Shown piece after piece: positions 1 to 8,639 of a stretch of 35,540 nt of DNA. Source of the DNA: Chloroflexota bacterium. Its GTDB lineage: Bacteria; Chloroflexota; Anaerolineae; UBA7937; B3-Chlor. The translations under genes were made by a program, and so were the position numbers. The stretch is taken from contig JAUVXJ010000024.1 in the NCBI GenBank assembly GCA_030603665.1, positions 1 to 35,540 on the forward strand, read 5' to 3'. The first letter of the stretch is position 1; each line of letters starts with the position of its first letter. The notes beneath the pieces are model-generated. The model worked only from the letters and a program-made list of their open reading frames with translations. It had not been told where the DNA came from and did no database searches.

Positions 1-70
1 GATACCGCCTCTTGATCAGTCGCAGATACTTCCTACGTTCGTCTATCGTCATCTTCTCTTTGTTGGGCAT
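1..70 (-). mobile_element. Transposase, N-terminal fragment cut by window edge
   Basis: Reading leftward from an ATG at 68-70, the frame stays open to the window edge and gives 23 residues beginning MPNKEKMTIDERRKYLRL. This highly basic start resembles the N-terminus of DDE integrase-type transposases. A ribosome-binding sequence (GAGGGG on the minus strand) lies just upstream of the ATG. The region behind it (81-136) holds an imperfect direct repeat, as expected for the end of an insertion sequence. Only the first residues are visible, so the family assignment is tentative. Confidence 0.55.
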
Positions 71-80
71 AGTCCCCTCA

Positions 81-136
81 GTAACATTATCATTTGAGTG
101 AACCATACCACTTCGGTAACATTATACGTGAGTGAA
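81..136. repeat. Imperfect direct repeat at insertion-sequence edge
   Basis: Two copies of a roughly 22-bp AT-rich sequence occur at 81-102 and 116-136. Both begin GTAACATTAT and end GAGTGAA, and the starts are 35 bp apart. They lie immediately upstream of the transposase start and probably belong to the terminal region of the element. The local base composition is far more AT-rich than the rest of the window. Confidence 0.55.
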
Positions 137-139
137 TAC

Positions 140-554
140 GGTGACTTGCTCAGGCCGCCCTCGTGGTGATAGAATCCACCCGCCGACTGCGAAGACCGGC
201 AGAACGCACCCTGCATGACCCCACAAGACCTGGCAAGTCCAGACCGCGCTCAGGGAGATGGAATGACACGCGGGCAGATGGCTTGTGCAACGCTGGCCCT
301 GTTGATTAGGGGCCCTCTGGTCTGCGCGCCGTTGCCTGATTGGCTGCTCACTGCCACCCCTACCCATCCTGTGCAGCGGCCAAAGCGTGGGCGAAGCCAG
401 TCTCAATCACATCAACGTGCCCTTGATTCCGCCCTGGTCAGATTCGAGGGAATTCCACCTCGGCACAGCGATCCTCTTGGGAGATCCTACACTGGAGCTG
501 CGACCGTAGGTTGCTCCGAGAGCCGAAGCTACTAGCAGGAAGGAGGCACAACGT
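140..554. other. Intergenic region, no gene recognised
   Basis: This 415-bp stretch separates the insertion-sequence edge from the molybdenum hydroxylase operon. Open frames exist on both strands, but none looks like a protein or has a convincing ribosome-binding site. The only clear signal is AGGAGG at 541-546, which serves the gene starting at 555. A weak outward promoter-like pair, TTGAGT (94-99) and TAACAT (117-122) with a 17-bp spacer, lies within the insertion-sequence edge and points toward the operon. Confidence 0.4.
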
Positions 555-1445
555 ATGTGGGATGACTACCTCTTTCCCCACTCCGTGAAAGAGGCGCTGG
601 ATATGCTGGAGGCCCGCGGGGCCGACGTCCGGATCATCGCGGGAGGTACCGACCTGGCCTTACAGCGCCAAGGTGGGCGAAACCCGGCCACAGTTATGGT
701 GGACATCACGCGCATCTCCGGCCTGGAACGGATCGAGGAGCGAGATGGGTACATCCATGTTGGGGCACGGGTGACCCACGCGCAGGTGGCCGCTTCACCT
801 CTGATCCGCTCGCGGGCTGGTGTGCTGGCCGAGGCCTGCGGGTCTGTGGGTGGTCCCCAGATTCGCAACGTGGGGACTCTCGTTGGAAATGTCGTCAACG
901 CCTTGCCCGCTGCCGACGGGGCCATTGGCCTCACCGCTCTGGACGCCCAGGCGGAGGTGGCAGAGCGCACGGGCCGGCGGTGGACGCCCATCTCCGACCT
1001 CTATGCTGGGGTGGGGCGATGCACGGTTGACTCGTGCCAGGCGATGATCACGCAACTGCGATTCAAAGCGTTGGGCGACGGCGAGGGAGATGCCTTCGAG
1101 AGGTTGGCCAAGCGGAAGGCCTTGATCCTGCCCATCTTGAACGCGGCGGTGGTCGTTGGTGTGGATGGCGGCGCAGTCAAGAGCGCCCGCATCGCCATTG
1201 GGCCCGTTGCCACCAAGCCCTTTGTGGCCACCGACGCCGCCGAGTGGCTGATAGGACAAGCGCCTGATGCTGCCGCAGCGGCGAACGCAGCCAAGCTCGC
1301 CGCTCAGACAGCTGAACCTCGATACTCCCTACTGCGAGGTAGTGCAGAGTATCGAAAGAGCATGGTGGAGGTGTTGGTGCGTCGCGCCTTGACGCGCGCG
1401 CTGGCCTTGGCCTCCGGAGAGGGGGGTGGACATGCCGACTCTTGA
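555..1445 (+). CDS. Molybdenum hydroxylase FAD-binding subunit (CoxM/XdhB type)
   Basis: This is the medium, FAD-carrying subunit of a xanthine dehydrogenase-family molybdenum hydroxylase. It passes electrons from the iron-sulfur subunit to the final acceptor. The 296-residue length is normal for the family. The FAD-binding loop IIAGGTDLAL is near residue 30, and the second flavin motif (GGPQIRNVGTLVGN, then ALPAADG) is near residues 98-120. The start at 555 is set by AGGAGG eight bases upstream. The next gene begins inside its last codons, indicating one operon. The substrate cannot be read from this subunit; purines, aldehydes or aromatic N-heterocycles are all possible. Confidence 0.93.
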   Translation: MWDDYLFPHSVKEALDMLEARGADVRIIAGGTDLALQRQGGRNPATVMVDITRISGLERIEERDGYIHVGARVTHAQVAASPLIRSRAGVLAEACGSVGGPQIRNVGTLVGNVVNALPAADGAIGLTALDAQAEVAERTGRRWTPISDLYAGVGRCTVDSCQAMITQLRFKALGDGEGDAFERLAKRKALILPILNAAVVVGVDGGAVKSARIAIGPVATKPFVATDAAEWLIGQAPDAAAAANAAKLAAQTAEPRYSLLRGSAEYRKSMVEVLVRRALTRALALASGEGGGHADS

Positions 1446-1914
1446 GATGATCTTGAATGGCAAGGAGGTCTCCGTGGAGGTCGAACCCGGGGATCTGTTG
1501 GCTCACGTGCTGCGGGAAAAGCTAGGTCTCATCGGCACCAAGATCTCCTGTGGAGAGGGGGAGTGTGGATCTTGCACTGTGCTGGTGGACGGCTTCACTG
1601 TGACCTCCTGTATCTATCCGGCCATGAAGGCCCACGGGCGTGAGGTAACCACCATCGAGGGGTTGGCAAAGGGTAGCCAGCTGCACCCCATTCAGCAGGC
1701 CTTCGTGGACGTCACCGCTCCCCAGTGCGGCTATTGCATCCCGGGCATGGTGATGTCGGCCAAGGCCTTGCTGGACGAGAACCCGCATCCAACTCAGGAA
1801 GAGATCAGGATGGGCATCTCGGGCAACATATGCCGCTGCACCGGCTATTACCAGATCGTGGAGGCCATCGAGCTGGCTGCACAGCGGATGGCGGAGGAGG
1901 GAGGTGCCCCATGA
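1432..1914 (+). CDS. Molybdenum hydroxylase 2Fe-2S subunit (CoxS/XdhC type)
   Basis: This small subunit (160 residues) holds two 2Fe-2S clusters and relays electrons from the molybdenum site to FAD. The plant-ferredoxin cluster is shown by CGEGECGSC plus a later cysteine in TSC. The second, alpha-helical cluster is shown by CGYC and CRC in GNICRCTGYYQIVEAIELAA. The ATG at 1432 overlaps the end of the FAD gene and has a GGAGAGG sequence nine bases upstream; an in-frame GTG at 1426 is an alternative. Its stop overlaps the start of the large subunit as ATGA. All expected cluster cysteines are present. Confidence 0.95.
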   Translation: MPTLEMILNGKEVSVEVEPGDLLAHVLREKLGLIGTKISCGEGECGSCTVLVDGFTVTSCIYPAMKAHGREVTTIEGLAKGSQLHPIQQAFVDVTAPQCGYCIPGMVMSAKALLDENPHPTQEEIRMGISGNICRCTGYYQIVEAIELAAQRMAEEGGAP

Positions 1915-4133
1915 GCACCCGAGTTCTGGGCCAGAATGTACCTAAGAAGGACGCCGCGACCAAGGTGAGGGGGAGTCGCAGGTTTCCCCAGGATTTCGAC
2001 ATGAAGGGGCAACTCCACGCCAAGGTCATATGGAGCGAGCATCCTCATGCCCATGTGGTCAAGATCGACACTAGCCGTGCCGAAGCTCTGCCGGGGGTGG
2101 TGAAGGTCATCACCGCCGAGGACGTTTCTGTGAATGAGTATGGGATCATCATTCAGGATCAACACGTACTGGCGGGAGAGGGGGACAGAGTCCGCTGGTT
2201 GGGCGATCGGATTGCTATCGTGGTGGCTGAGAGCGAGAAGGTGGCCCGCGAGGCCCGCCGGCTGGTGGAGGTGGAGTACGATCCTCTACCTGTGGTGAGC
2301 GATCCACGCGAGGCCATGAAGCCGGAAGCCCCCCTCGTTCACGAGGAGCGGGGCGACAGCAACGTCTTCCGGCACATCAAGATCCAAAAGGGCGACTGGG
2401 AGAAAGGCTTCGCCGAGGCTGACGTGGTGGTGGAGAGCTACTACGTCACTCCCTACGTGGAACACGTGTACATGCAACCCGACGCCGGGATAGGCTACAT
2501 CGATGATGAGGGTAGGGTGACCGTCATCTCCTCCGCGCAATGGCCTGACCACGACCAGCGACAGATCGCGCCCATGCTGGACCTGCCCCAGGACCAGACT
2601 AGGGAGATAGTGCCGGCTATTGGCGGCGCCTTCGGCGGGCGGGAGGACATGCACGTCCAACACCTCCTGGCCCTCTGCGCCTATTGTGTCCGCCGGCCGG
2701 TGAAGATGGTCTTCGACCGGAACGAGGTGATGATCAGGACCGGCAAGCGGCACCCCTGGTACGTCAAGTACAGGACCGGCGCCAGGAAGGACGGCACGCT
2801 GACGGCGGTGGAGATGGAGATTATCTCGGATTCGGGGGCCTACGCCTCGACTACAGTGCCGGTGCTGGAGGCGGGCACCAGCTTCGCCGCTGGCCCCTAC
2901 GTGGTGCCCAACGCCAAGGTGGACTCATACGCGGTCTATACGAACAACGCGGTGACCATGGCCATGAGGGGCTTCGGAACCACGCAGTCGGCCTTCATCT
3001 ACGAGATGCAGATGAGCAAGCTGGCCGATGCCCTGGATATGGATCCGGTGGAACTGAGGATGAAGAACCTGTTTCAGGATGGCTCCATCGGTCTTACAGG
3101 GCACGAGATGCCGCAGGGCGTCGGGATCGGGGAGACCCTGAAGGAGGTGGCTCTGGCCGCGGGGTGGAAAGAGGAGCGGGGACGCTGGTCCAAGCCGGAC
3201 CTGGGCGCTGCTTCGGGGCCCCACAAACGACGCGGCATGGCGGTGGCCTGCGGCCTGAAGAACGTGGGCTACTCTTTCGGTTCCGATGACAAGGCCACCG
3301 TGGGCGTGCAGCTCGCCCTTGATGAGTCGGGAGAGATAGCTCGAGTGACCGTGCTCAGCGGTGCCTGTGACGTGGGCATGGGAGCGCAGACCTTCCTGGC
3401 TCAGATGGCTGCTGAGGCACTGGGGGTCAGCTACGATCAGGTCCGAGTCGCCATGGTGGACACCGCAAAGGTGCCTGACTCAGGCAGTTGCTCAGCTTCG
3501 CGCCTGGTGTGGATCTCTGGGAATGCCCTGGTACGCGCCTGCCAGGAGGCATTGGAGAGGCGGGACCAGATACTCTTGGCGGAGACGGGGGAGACCTTCG
3601 TGGAAACCGAACACGAGTTCCACGGACGAAGCGTTCATGAGACGCACCCCTACGACCCTGAGACGGGAATGACGGTGCCCCATTTCGCCTATGGCTACGC
3701 TGCTCAGGTCGCTCTGGTGGAGGTGGACGCGGAGACGGGGGAGACCGAGATCCTGAAGTTCTGGGCGGCCCAAGACGTTGGGAAGTCGGTGAACCCTGCC
3801 ATGATCGACGGACAGTCTGCCGGTGGGGTGCACATGGGAGTGGGCTACGCCCTCACTGAGGAGTATATCCAGCAGGAGGGAGTGCCCAAGACCCGCCACC
3901 TGGCCGACTACTACGTGCCCACGGTGATGGACATGCCCCTGGAGTTCACGTCGATAACGGTCGAGGTTCCCGACCCCAGCGGGCCCTACGGTGCGAAGGG
4001 TATTGGTGAGATGACCACCCTGCCCACCGCGCCGGCCGTGATCTCTGCCATCCACGACGCGGCGGGGGTGTGGATCGACCAGTTCCCGGCCACGGCCGAG
4101 CGGGTGTGGTGGGCCATGCAAGCCAAGAAGTGA
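1911..4133 (+). CDS. Molybdenum hydroxylase large, molybdopterin-binding subunit
   Basis: This 740-residue catalytic subunit hydroxylates its substrate at a molybdopterin cofactor. The start at 1911 overlaps the previous stop as ATGA; the open frame extends further upstream, but that part is antisense-like and out of register with the family. Seen motifs are GGAFGGREDMH (molybdopterin-binding loop), AMRGFGTTQSAF (active-site loop) and GAKGIGEM near the C-terminus, which carries the expected catalytic glutamate. CoxL-type carbon monoxide dehydrogenases have the active-site motif AYxCSFR; it is not seen here, so CO oxidation is unlikely. Xanthine, nicotinate-like or aldehyde substrates fit better. 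No dedicated cofactor-insertion gene (xdhC/coxF-like) is nearby. Confidence 0.94.
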   Translation: MSTRVLGQNVPKKDAATKVRGSRRFPQDFDMKGQLHAKVIWSEHPHAHVVKIDTSRAEALPGVVKVITAEDVSVNEYGIIIQDQHVLAGEGDRVRWLGDRIAIVVAESEKVAREARRLVEVEYDPLPVVSDPREAMKPEAPLVHEERGDSNVFRHIKIQKGDWEKGFAEADVVVESYYVTPYVEHVYMQPDAGIGYIDDEGRVTVISSAQWPDHDQRQIAPMLDLPQDQTREIVPAIGGAFGGREDMHVQHLLALCAYCVRRPVKMVFDRNEVMIRTGKRHPWYVKYRTGARKDGTLTAVEMEIISDSGAYASTTVPVLEAGTSFAAGPYVVPNAKVDSYAVYTNNAVTMAMRGFGTTQSAFIYEMQMSKLADALDMDPVELRMKNLFQDGSIGLTGHEMPQGVGIGETLKEVALAAGWKEERGRWSKPDLGAASGPHKRRGMAVACGLKNVGYSFGSDDKATVGVQLALDESGEIARVTVLSGACDVGMGAQTFLAQMAAEALGVSYDQVRVAMVDTAKVPDSGSCSASRLVWISGNALVRACQEALERRDQILLAETGETFVETEHEFHGRSVHETHPYDPETGMTVPHFAYGYAAQVALVEVDAETGETEILKFWAAQDVGKSVNPAMIDGQSAGGVHMGVGYALTEEYIQQEGVPKTRHLADYYVPTVMDMPLEFTSITVEVPDPSGPYGAKGIGEMTTLPTAPAVISAIHDAAGVWIDQFPATAERVWWAMQAKK

Positions 4134-4334
4134 GATCGCCACTGCCACGGAGTACGATGGATACCTGGGAGCTAGCCCCGATCCTGCGAGCTGTGGTAAG
4201 CTTCCCGGAGTCGCTTTAGGGCCTGCAAGACACTAGCGTGCTTGGAGCGACAGACGCCGTGCTTCGGGGCAGGCGGCTACATTGCGTCGTCAGGCCACGT
4301 CCACTGTGGCGAAGGGTAGAGATCAGGACGAGGC

Positions 4335-4460
4335 CTAGCCCTCGATCTTCTCCATATCCTCGCCGCAACAGACCAAGGTGCCTCCACCGGCCTCGGTGAC
4401 TACCACTTCATTGCCGCAGATGTTGCACCTGTACTTCTCTCCGACTTTCTCCACTGACAT
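4335..4460 (-). CDS. Desulforedoxin (41-residue FeS4 protein)
   Basis: A short open frame on the minus strand encodes MSVEKVGEKYRCNICGNEVV and then a tail with GGGTLVCCGEDMEKIEG. The CxxC pair and the adjacent CC pair form the rubredoxin-like Fe(Cys)4 site of desulforedoxin. The whole protein aligns end to end with the classical 36-residue desulforedoxin and with the N-terminal domain of desulfoferrodoxin. The start has AGGAG ten bases upstream. There is no attached superoxide-reductase domain, so this is a stand-alone small electron carrier or a partner of an unlinked superoxide reductase or flavoprotein. No redox gene is adjacent apart from the molybdenum hydroxylase operon upstream. Confidence 0.88.
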   Translation of the reverse strand: MSVEKVGEKYRCNICGNEVVVTEAGGGTLVCCGEDMEKIEG

Positions 4461-4809
4461 GGGTTTGGAACTCCTCTCTGCGTAGCGGGCGCCGCACGGT
4501 GGCAACCGCTCTCAATCGAAGCGAAAACAGCGCCCGGAAGGCTACGGTTCTCGCACGAATGATAGCATGGCGCGCCGTGACTCGCCACCTGTGGGTATAG
4601 ACGACCCTCAGACAAGTAGTGCGAGCGCTCACGTGGGTCTCGCAGGGTGTCATTCTCAGCACCGATAGTGGAGGAGGTCAAGACGGTACCAATTTCCCAT
4701 TGACAGGCGCGAATGATCTCGGTAGTCTTGATACGGGTGGAGTGCGTCACTCATTCCTCGCACCTTTCTTTGGGGACTCTGTGATTCCAGACGTAGGGCT
4801 GAGTGTAGA
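4461..4809. promoter_or_regulatory. Divergent intergenic region
   Basis: This 349-bp region lies between the desulforedoxin gene (leftward) and the beta-helix gene (rightward) and contains no convincing gene. Minus strand: TGCTATCAT (TATCAT at 4559-4564) is an extended minus-10-like element about 95 bp ahead of the desulforedoxin start. Plus strand: TTGACA (4700-4705) and TAGTCT (4723-4728), with a 17-bp spacer, could drive the beta-helix gene. Both are predictions by eye. Confidence 0.3.
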
Positions 4810-7134
4810 ATGACGTCTGAGAGCTCGCGGGTTTTCTTCGTGACAACGCTGATGCTGGCCTTGCTTGTAGCCGCCTTCGGTGGGGCAGAGCAGGCAGCCT
4901 CTGCTGACCTGCGTGGGCAACGAGCTGCGCCCCTGGCTGCGACGACTCTTCTGGTCTGCAAGTCGGGGTGCAGCTATTCCACTATTACGGCTGCGGTGAG
5001 CGCCTCCAGCTCCGGCGACACGATCAAGGTCGCCCAGGACACCTACAATGAGGTGGTGCATGTCTACAACAAGGCCCTCACTATCCGGGGTGGATACTCT
5101 AGCTCGAACTGGAACGTGCAAGACCCCGCAGCGTACGTGACCATCATCAAGGCCAACACTGCCTCCCCGACTGTGAAGCTGGTTGGCCCGGATGGGGGCA
5201 CCTACATCGGCACGCTAGATGGCTTCACCATCACCGGGGCCAACACCTCGGGGGTGGGTGGAGGCGTCTTCGTCAGCAAGTACCGGGCCACCATCAGCGA
5301 CAATCGAATCCACAACAACGAAGCGGCCAGGGGCGGAGGCATTTCCGTGTCCAACGCGACCAACGTGGTCATACAGGACAACGTGATCGAGGACAACATC
5401 GCGACCGCGGACGGCGGCGGCATCCGCGTGCAAGGCTCCACAGTCTCCATCATTGGCAATGAGATACTCGACAACACCGCCACCAACAACGGTGGAGGCA
5501 TCCACGTCATCGGCGGGACGGTTACCATAGACGACAACACTATCAAACGCAACGTCTCCCGGCAGAAGGGTGGTGGGGGGATCATGGTGGACGGTTCTTC
5601 CCACTTCACCATCAGCAACAACCTTATCCGGAGGAACCGGGCGGACCTAGGGGGTGGGGGCATCCGTGTTGAGGCCTCGGAAGGTGTGGTCCAGGCCAAC
5701 GACATCAAGTTCAACACTACGTCTCACATCGGTGGCGGTCTCACTGTCTACGAGTCGCAGGTGGATGTCGTCGACAACGACTTCTCGTTGAACACTGGTG
5801 AAAAGGGCGGGGGCGGGCTCCAGTACACCGTCGACTCCACAGGCCTGATCAGCGACAATCGGATCGTGGACAACGAAGGGGGAGCCGATTCCAGGGGTGG
5901 CGGCATCCACTTTTGGCGGAGCTCACCGCAGTTCATCGGGAACACCGTGACCGACAACACGGCGGGTAGGGCGGGTGGCGGAGTGCACATAGAGGAGTGT
6001 AGCCCGCTGATCCAGGACAACGTGATCACAGACAATCACTCTGGCGAGCACGGTGGGGGCGTCAACAGTGCTGTGACCTCGGCACCGACGCTGGTCGGCA
6101 ACACCATTGGCCACAACACGGCGTCCGGTAGGGGCGGCGGCATCTTCGGCTATGATGGCGCCATACGGATCGACAGCAACGAGATTGTGGATAACCAGGC
6201 GTCGACGGCTGGAGGGATCTACCTGGTCAGTTGCGGTGGTTTCGATATTACCAACAACATCATCGCGCGCAACAAAGCCACCTCCGAGGGGGGTGGCATA
6301 CACGCGACCTCGGACAACCGGGGTAACATCATCAACAACACCCTGGTCAACAACAACTTGGGGGCGGGTGGCGAGGCGATCAATCTGAGAGGCAACCGTA
6401 GCATACGGATCGCCAACAACGTCCTGGTAGGACACACCTACGGAGTCCGTCTCAGAGACGGGACGGCGCCTACTGTCGAGTACAACGACGTGTGGAACAG
6501 CAGCATCAAGGACTACGAGGGCGTGAACGGTAATCCGGGCCACATCTCCTGCGACCCTGGGTTCGTGAATCCGGCTGGTGGAGACTACCACCTGACCGCC
6601 GGTTCATGTGTGATCGACAACGGGACGCAGTCCGGGGCTCCGGCCGCGGACTTCGACGGAGATGGGCGGCCGCTGGACGGCGATGGGAACGTAGCGTGGG
6701 ACAGGGGGGCTGACGAATACCTCAACCCGGTGTGGGTGACCAAGGAGGTTGACGACGCGGTCGTTGATCCTGGTGATCTCATCGCCTATACCATCACCTA
6801 CCGTAACAACTTCGGGTCCACTGTGACCGGGGTGGTGATCAGTGACATCCTCTCCGACGACTTGATCGACTCCGGCTACTCCTCCAGCGGGCCTACTCTC
6901 AGCCTGCAGGGCGGCACTAGGTACGTTTGGGACGTACCAGGGGGCCTCGCTCCTGGGGCCGAGGGCAGCATCGTCATCAGTGCACAGGTCGATCCATCCC
7001 TCGCGACACCGAAAGCCATCCTCAACGAGGTGCAGTTCTCCATGAATGGCTATGGCCCGTTCCAGGACGACGCACTCATCGTGGTCGGTGGGTTGAGGAC
7101 CTACGTTCCCGCAGTGCTGCACGTGTATCAGTAG
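4810..7134 (+). CDS. Secreted right-handed beta-helix repeat protein with DUF11-like C-terminus
   Basis: This is a 774-residue extracellular protein. The N-terminus is a signal peptide (hydrophobic core VFFVTTLMLALLVAAF, probable cleavage after AASA, near residue 32). Residues about 110-540 form a parallel beta-helix with about 14 coils. Each has a GGG(I/V) turn and NNxI or DNxI asparagine-ladder strands, as in PbH1/pectate-lyase-like proteins. DFDGDGRPLDGDG and RGADEY follow (residues about 615-635), as in many beta-helix surface proteins. Residues about 640-760 resemble a DUF11 repeat (YTITYRNNFGSTVTGVVISD). The tail RTYVPAVLHVYQ resembles a C-terminal tail I recall from Chloroflexota secreted proteins. 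No catalytic site can be assigned; a polysaccharide-binding or adhesion role is inferred. No strong ribosome-binding site precedes the start. Confidence 0.88.
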   Translation: MTSESSRVFFVTTLMLALLVAAFGGAEQAASADLRGQRAAPLAATTLLVCKSGCSYSTITAAVSASSSGDTIKVAQDTYNEVVHVYNKALTIRGGYSSSNWNVQDPAAYVTIIKANTASPTVKLVGPDGGTYIGTLDGFTITGANTSGVGGGVFVSKYRATISDNRIHNNEAARGGGISVSNATNVVIQDNVIEDNIATADGGGIRVQGSTVSIIGNEILDNTATNNGGGIHVIGGTVTIDDNTIKRNVSRQKGGGGIMVDGSSHFTISNNLIRRNRADLGGGGIRVEASEGVVQANDIKFNTTSHIGGGLTVYESQVDVVDNDFSLNTGEKGGGGLQYTVDSTGLISDNRIVDNEGGADSRGGGIHFWRSSPQFIGNTVTDNTAGRAGGGVHIEECSPLIQDNVITDNHSGEHGGGVNSAVTSAPTLVGNTIGHNTASGRGGGIFGYDGAIRIDSNEIVDNQASTAGGIYLVSCGGFDITNNIIARNKATSEGGGIHATSDNRGNIINNTLVNNNLGAGGEAINLRGNRSIRIANNVLVGHTYGVRLRDGTAPTVEYNDVWNSSIKDYEGVNGNPGHISCDPGFVNPAGGDYHLTAGSCVIDNGTQSGAPAADFDGDGRPLDGDGNVAWDRGADEYLNPVWVTKEVDDAVVDPGDLIAYTITYRNNFGSTVTGVVISDILSDDLIDSGYSSSGPTLSLQGGTRYVWDVPGGLAPGAEGSIVISAQVDPSLATPKAILNEVQFSMNGYGPFQDDALIVVGGLRTYVPAVLHVYQ

Positions 7135-7223
7135 CCGGAATCAGTCACCACGGGCTCCCCGCCCTGACTGACGGACGGCTGATCGGCCTACACGACTGAC
7201 CTCAGAGATTCCTCCTCTTCAGA

Positions 7224-7245
7224 CGTGGTGTCGCACAGCACCACG
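7224..7245 (+). terminator. Small hairpin after beta-helix gene
   Basis: CGTGGTG (7224-7230) pairs with CACCACG (7239-7245) around an 8-base loop, about 90 bp after the beta-helix stop. No run of T follows, so it would be at best a weak or factor-dependent terminator. Confidence 0.25.
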
Positions 7246-7416
7246 CAGCAGCCTATCCGCGCCTGATCAAGCCCCAAGATCGGGCAGGTGTCCAAGAGCG
7301 GCCTGTACGCCGCCTGACGTGGCGGTGTTCACTGTGCATCGCATCGTATGCGCCAGCAGCAGTTGTCGCCTCTGCTGGCTGAACCGAATACAATGGTTGG
7401 CGGAGGCGTTTAGGTA

Positions 7417-7989
7417 GTGAGAAGGGCAGCCAGGAGGAAGAGCCGACCAGTGGAGATCGAACTGGGGCTGATCAGGCAGGCTCAGCGGGGAGACAGACGG
7501 GCCTTTGGTGAACTGGTCCGACGCCATCGCGAAGGGACCATCAATGTGGTTTATCGCATGTGTGGGGATGCAGCTCTGGCTGAGGAAGCTGCGCAGGAGG
7601 CGTTCATCCGCGCCTGGACAAACCTCCCCAAGTACAAACCTCGGTCGCCCTTCCGCAATTGGCTGTACCGCATTGCCGTCAACGTGGCTCGCGACGCGCT
7701 GCGGCGGGAGCGACCGTCGGTGGACATGGATTCAGTGGTCGTGGCTAGCCCAGAGCGGGGGCCAGAGGCGGCGGCTGAAGTTGAGGAGAGCAGCCAGAGA
7801 GTCCGCCAGGCCGTGCTAAACCTTCCTCCCGCCAGCCGCTCGGTTCTGGTGCTGCGAGAGTATGAGAATCTTTCCTACAGGGAGATCGCTGACACGCTGG
7901 GTATCCCCATTGGGACCGTGATGTCGCGCTTGAACTACGCTCGGGGGCTCTTGCGACAGACGCTGACCCCGTACATGGAGGGAGCATGA
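7417..7989 (+). CDS. ECF-type RNA polymerase sigma factor (RpoE-like)
   Basis: This 190-residue protein has sigma region 2 at about residues 25-95 (RMCGDAALAEEAAQEAFIRA, then FRNWLYRIAVNVARD) and region 4 at about 130-185 (LPPASRSVLVLREYENLSYR, EIADTLGIPIGTVMSRLNYA). There is no sigma 1.2 or region 3, as expected for an extracytoplasmic-function factor. The GTG at 7417 has GGAGG ten bases upstream; a second GTG at 7450 with AGGAGG twelve bases upstream is equally possible and would remove 11 basic residues. Its stop overlaps the start of the anti-sigma gene as ATGA. That gene order is the usual sigma/anti-sigma arrangement, so activity is probably controlled by release from that protein. Confidence 0.93.
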   Translation: MRRAARRKSRPVEIELGLIRQAQRGDRRAFGELVRRHREGTINVVYRMCGDAALAEEAAQEAFIRAWTNLPKYKPRSPFRNWLYRIAVNVARDALRRERPSVDMDSVVVASPERGPEAAAEVEESSQRVRQAVLNLPPASRSVLVLREYENLSYREIADTLGIPIGTVMSRLNYARGLLRQTLTPYMEGA

Positions 7990-8612
7990 GAGATCACGCT
8001 TCGCACTGGCTGGGCGCATATTTGGACGGTGAGTTGCGGAGGCTTCGGCGCCGATGGGTGGAATCTCATCTGGAGGAGTGTACCGCGTGCCAGAGAGAGC
8101 TCAACTCCTTGAAGACGCTGAGGGCGCTGCTCCAAGAGAGTCCGGCCATGGAGCCCGCCATTGCTTCCGGCCGGTTCGCGGCCCAGGTGGCGCTGAAGTT
8201 GCCGCGTCGCCAGGAGCAACCACCGGCGGTGAGGGCGCTGGAGATGGGCTGGAGGATGGTCCCAGTGGGGCTGTTGCTCGTCTTGGCCTTCGTCCAGACT
8301 GTATTCATCGTGGCCGGCGCGATCCGGGTGGCTCTGTGGCTAGGTCTCGGAGGCGACGTGGCGGCGGTGGTGTTCCCATCGTCAGCCGGAGGGGTATCCT
8401 TCCCGGATGTTTTCGCTCTATCGCAGGCAAGTCTGGTGGATGCCTTCCAGATGACTATTGGGCTGGTGCGGAGCGGAGCTGCGCTGGCGTGGCTACCAGT
8501 GTTGAATGTTCTGTTGCTGGTTGTGATCGGTATGCTGTACTGGAGCTGGCTGGCTAGCTGGTGGGTCCGTCGGCGACATCAGCAACTAACGGCCTCGAAT
8601 GGTTTGGGGTAG
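7986..8612 (+). CDS. Zinc-finger anti-sigma factor, membrane-anchored
   Basis: This 208-residue protein probably holds the upstream sigma factor inactive at the membrane. The N-terminal anti-sigma domain has the zinc motif H28-x3-C32-x2-C35 (HLEECTAC), and H4 or H7 could be the fourth ligand. Two hydrophobic segments follow, near residues 92-120 and 157-185. The protein would be a hairpin with a loop of about 40 residues outside and both ends in the cytoplasm; single-pass anchors are more common in this family. The start overlaps the sigma stop by four bases. No separate sensor domain is visible, so the signal is unknown. Confidence 0.85.
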   Translation: MRDHASHWLGAYLDGELRRLRRRWVESHLEECTACQRELNSLKTLRALLQESPAMEPAIASGRFAAQVALKLPRRQEQPPAVRALEMGWRMVPVGLLLVLAFVQTVFIVAGAIRVALWLGLGGDVAAVVFPSSAGGVSFPDVFALSQASLVDAFQMTIGLVRSGAALAWLPVLNVLLLVVIGMLYWSWLASWWVRRRHQQLTASNGLG

Positions 8613-8639
8613 AGGCCATACAGAGAGGAGAGGTAAGAG

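Noticed and set aside
215..535. 106-codon open frame in the region before the hydroxylase operon
   Set aside because: Composition is random, there is no ribosome-binding site and no recognisable motif.
1725..1910. Upstream extension of the molybdenum subunit frame
   Set aside because: It overlaps the iron-sulfur gene in another frame and does not resemble the family; the ATGA overlap at 1911 gives the real start.
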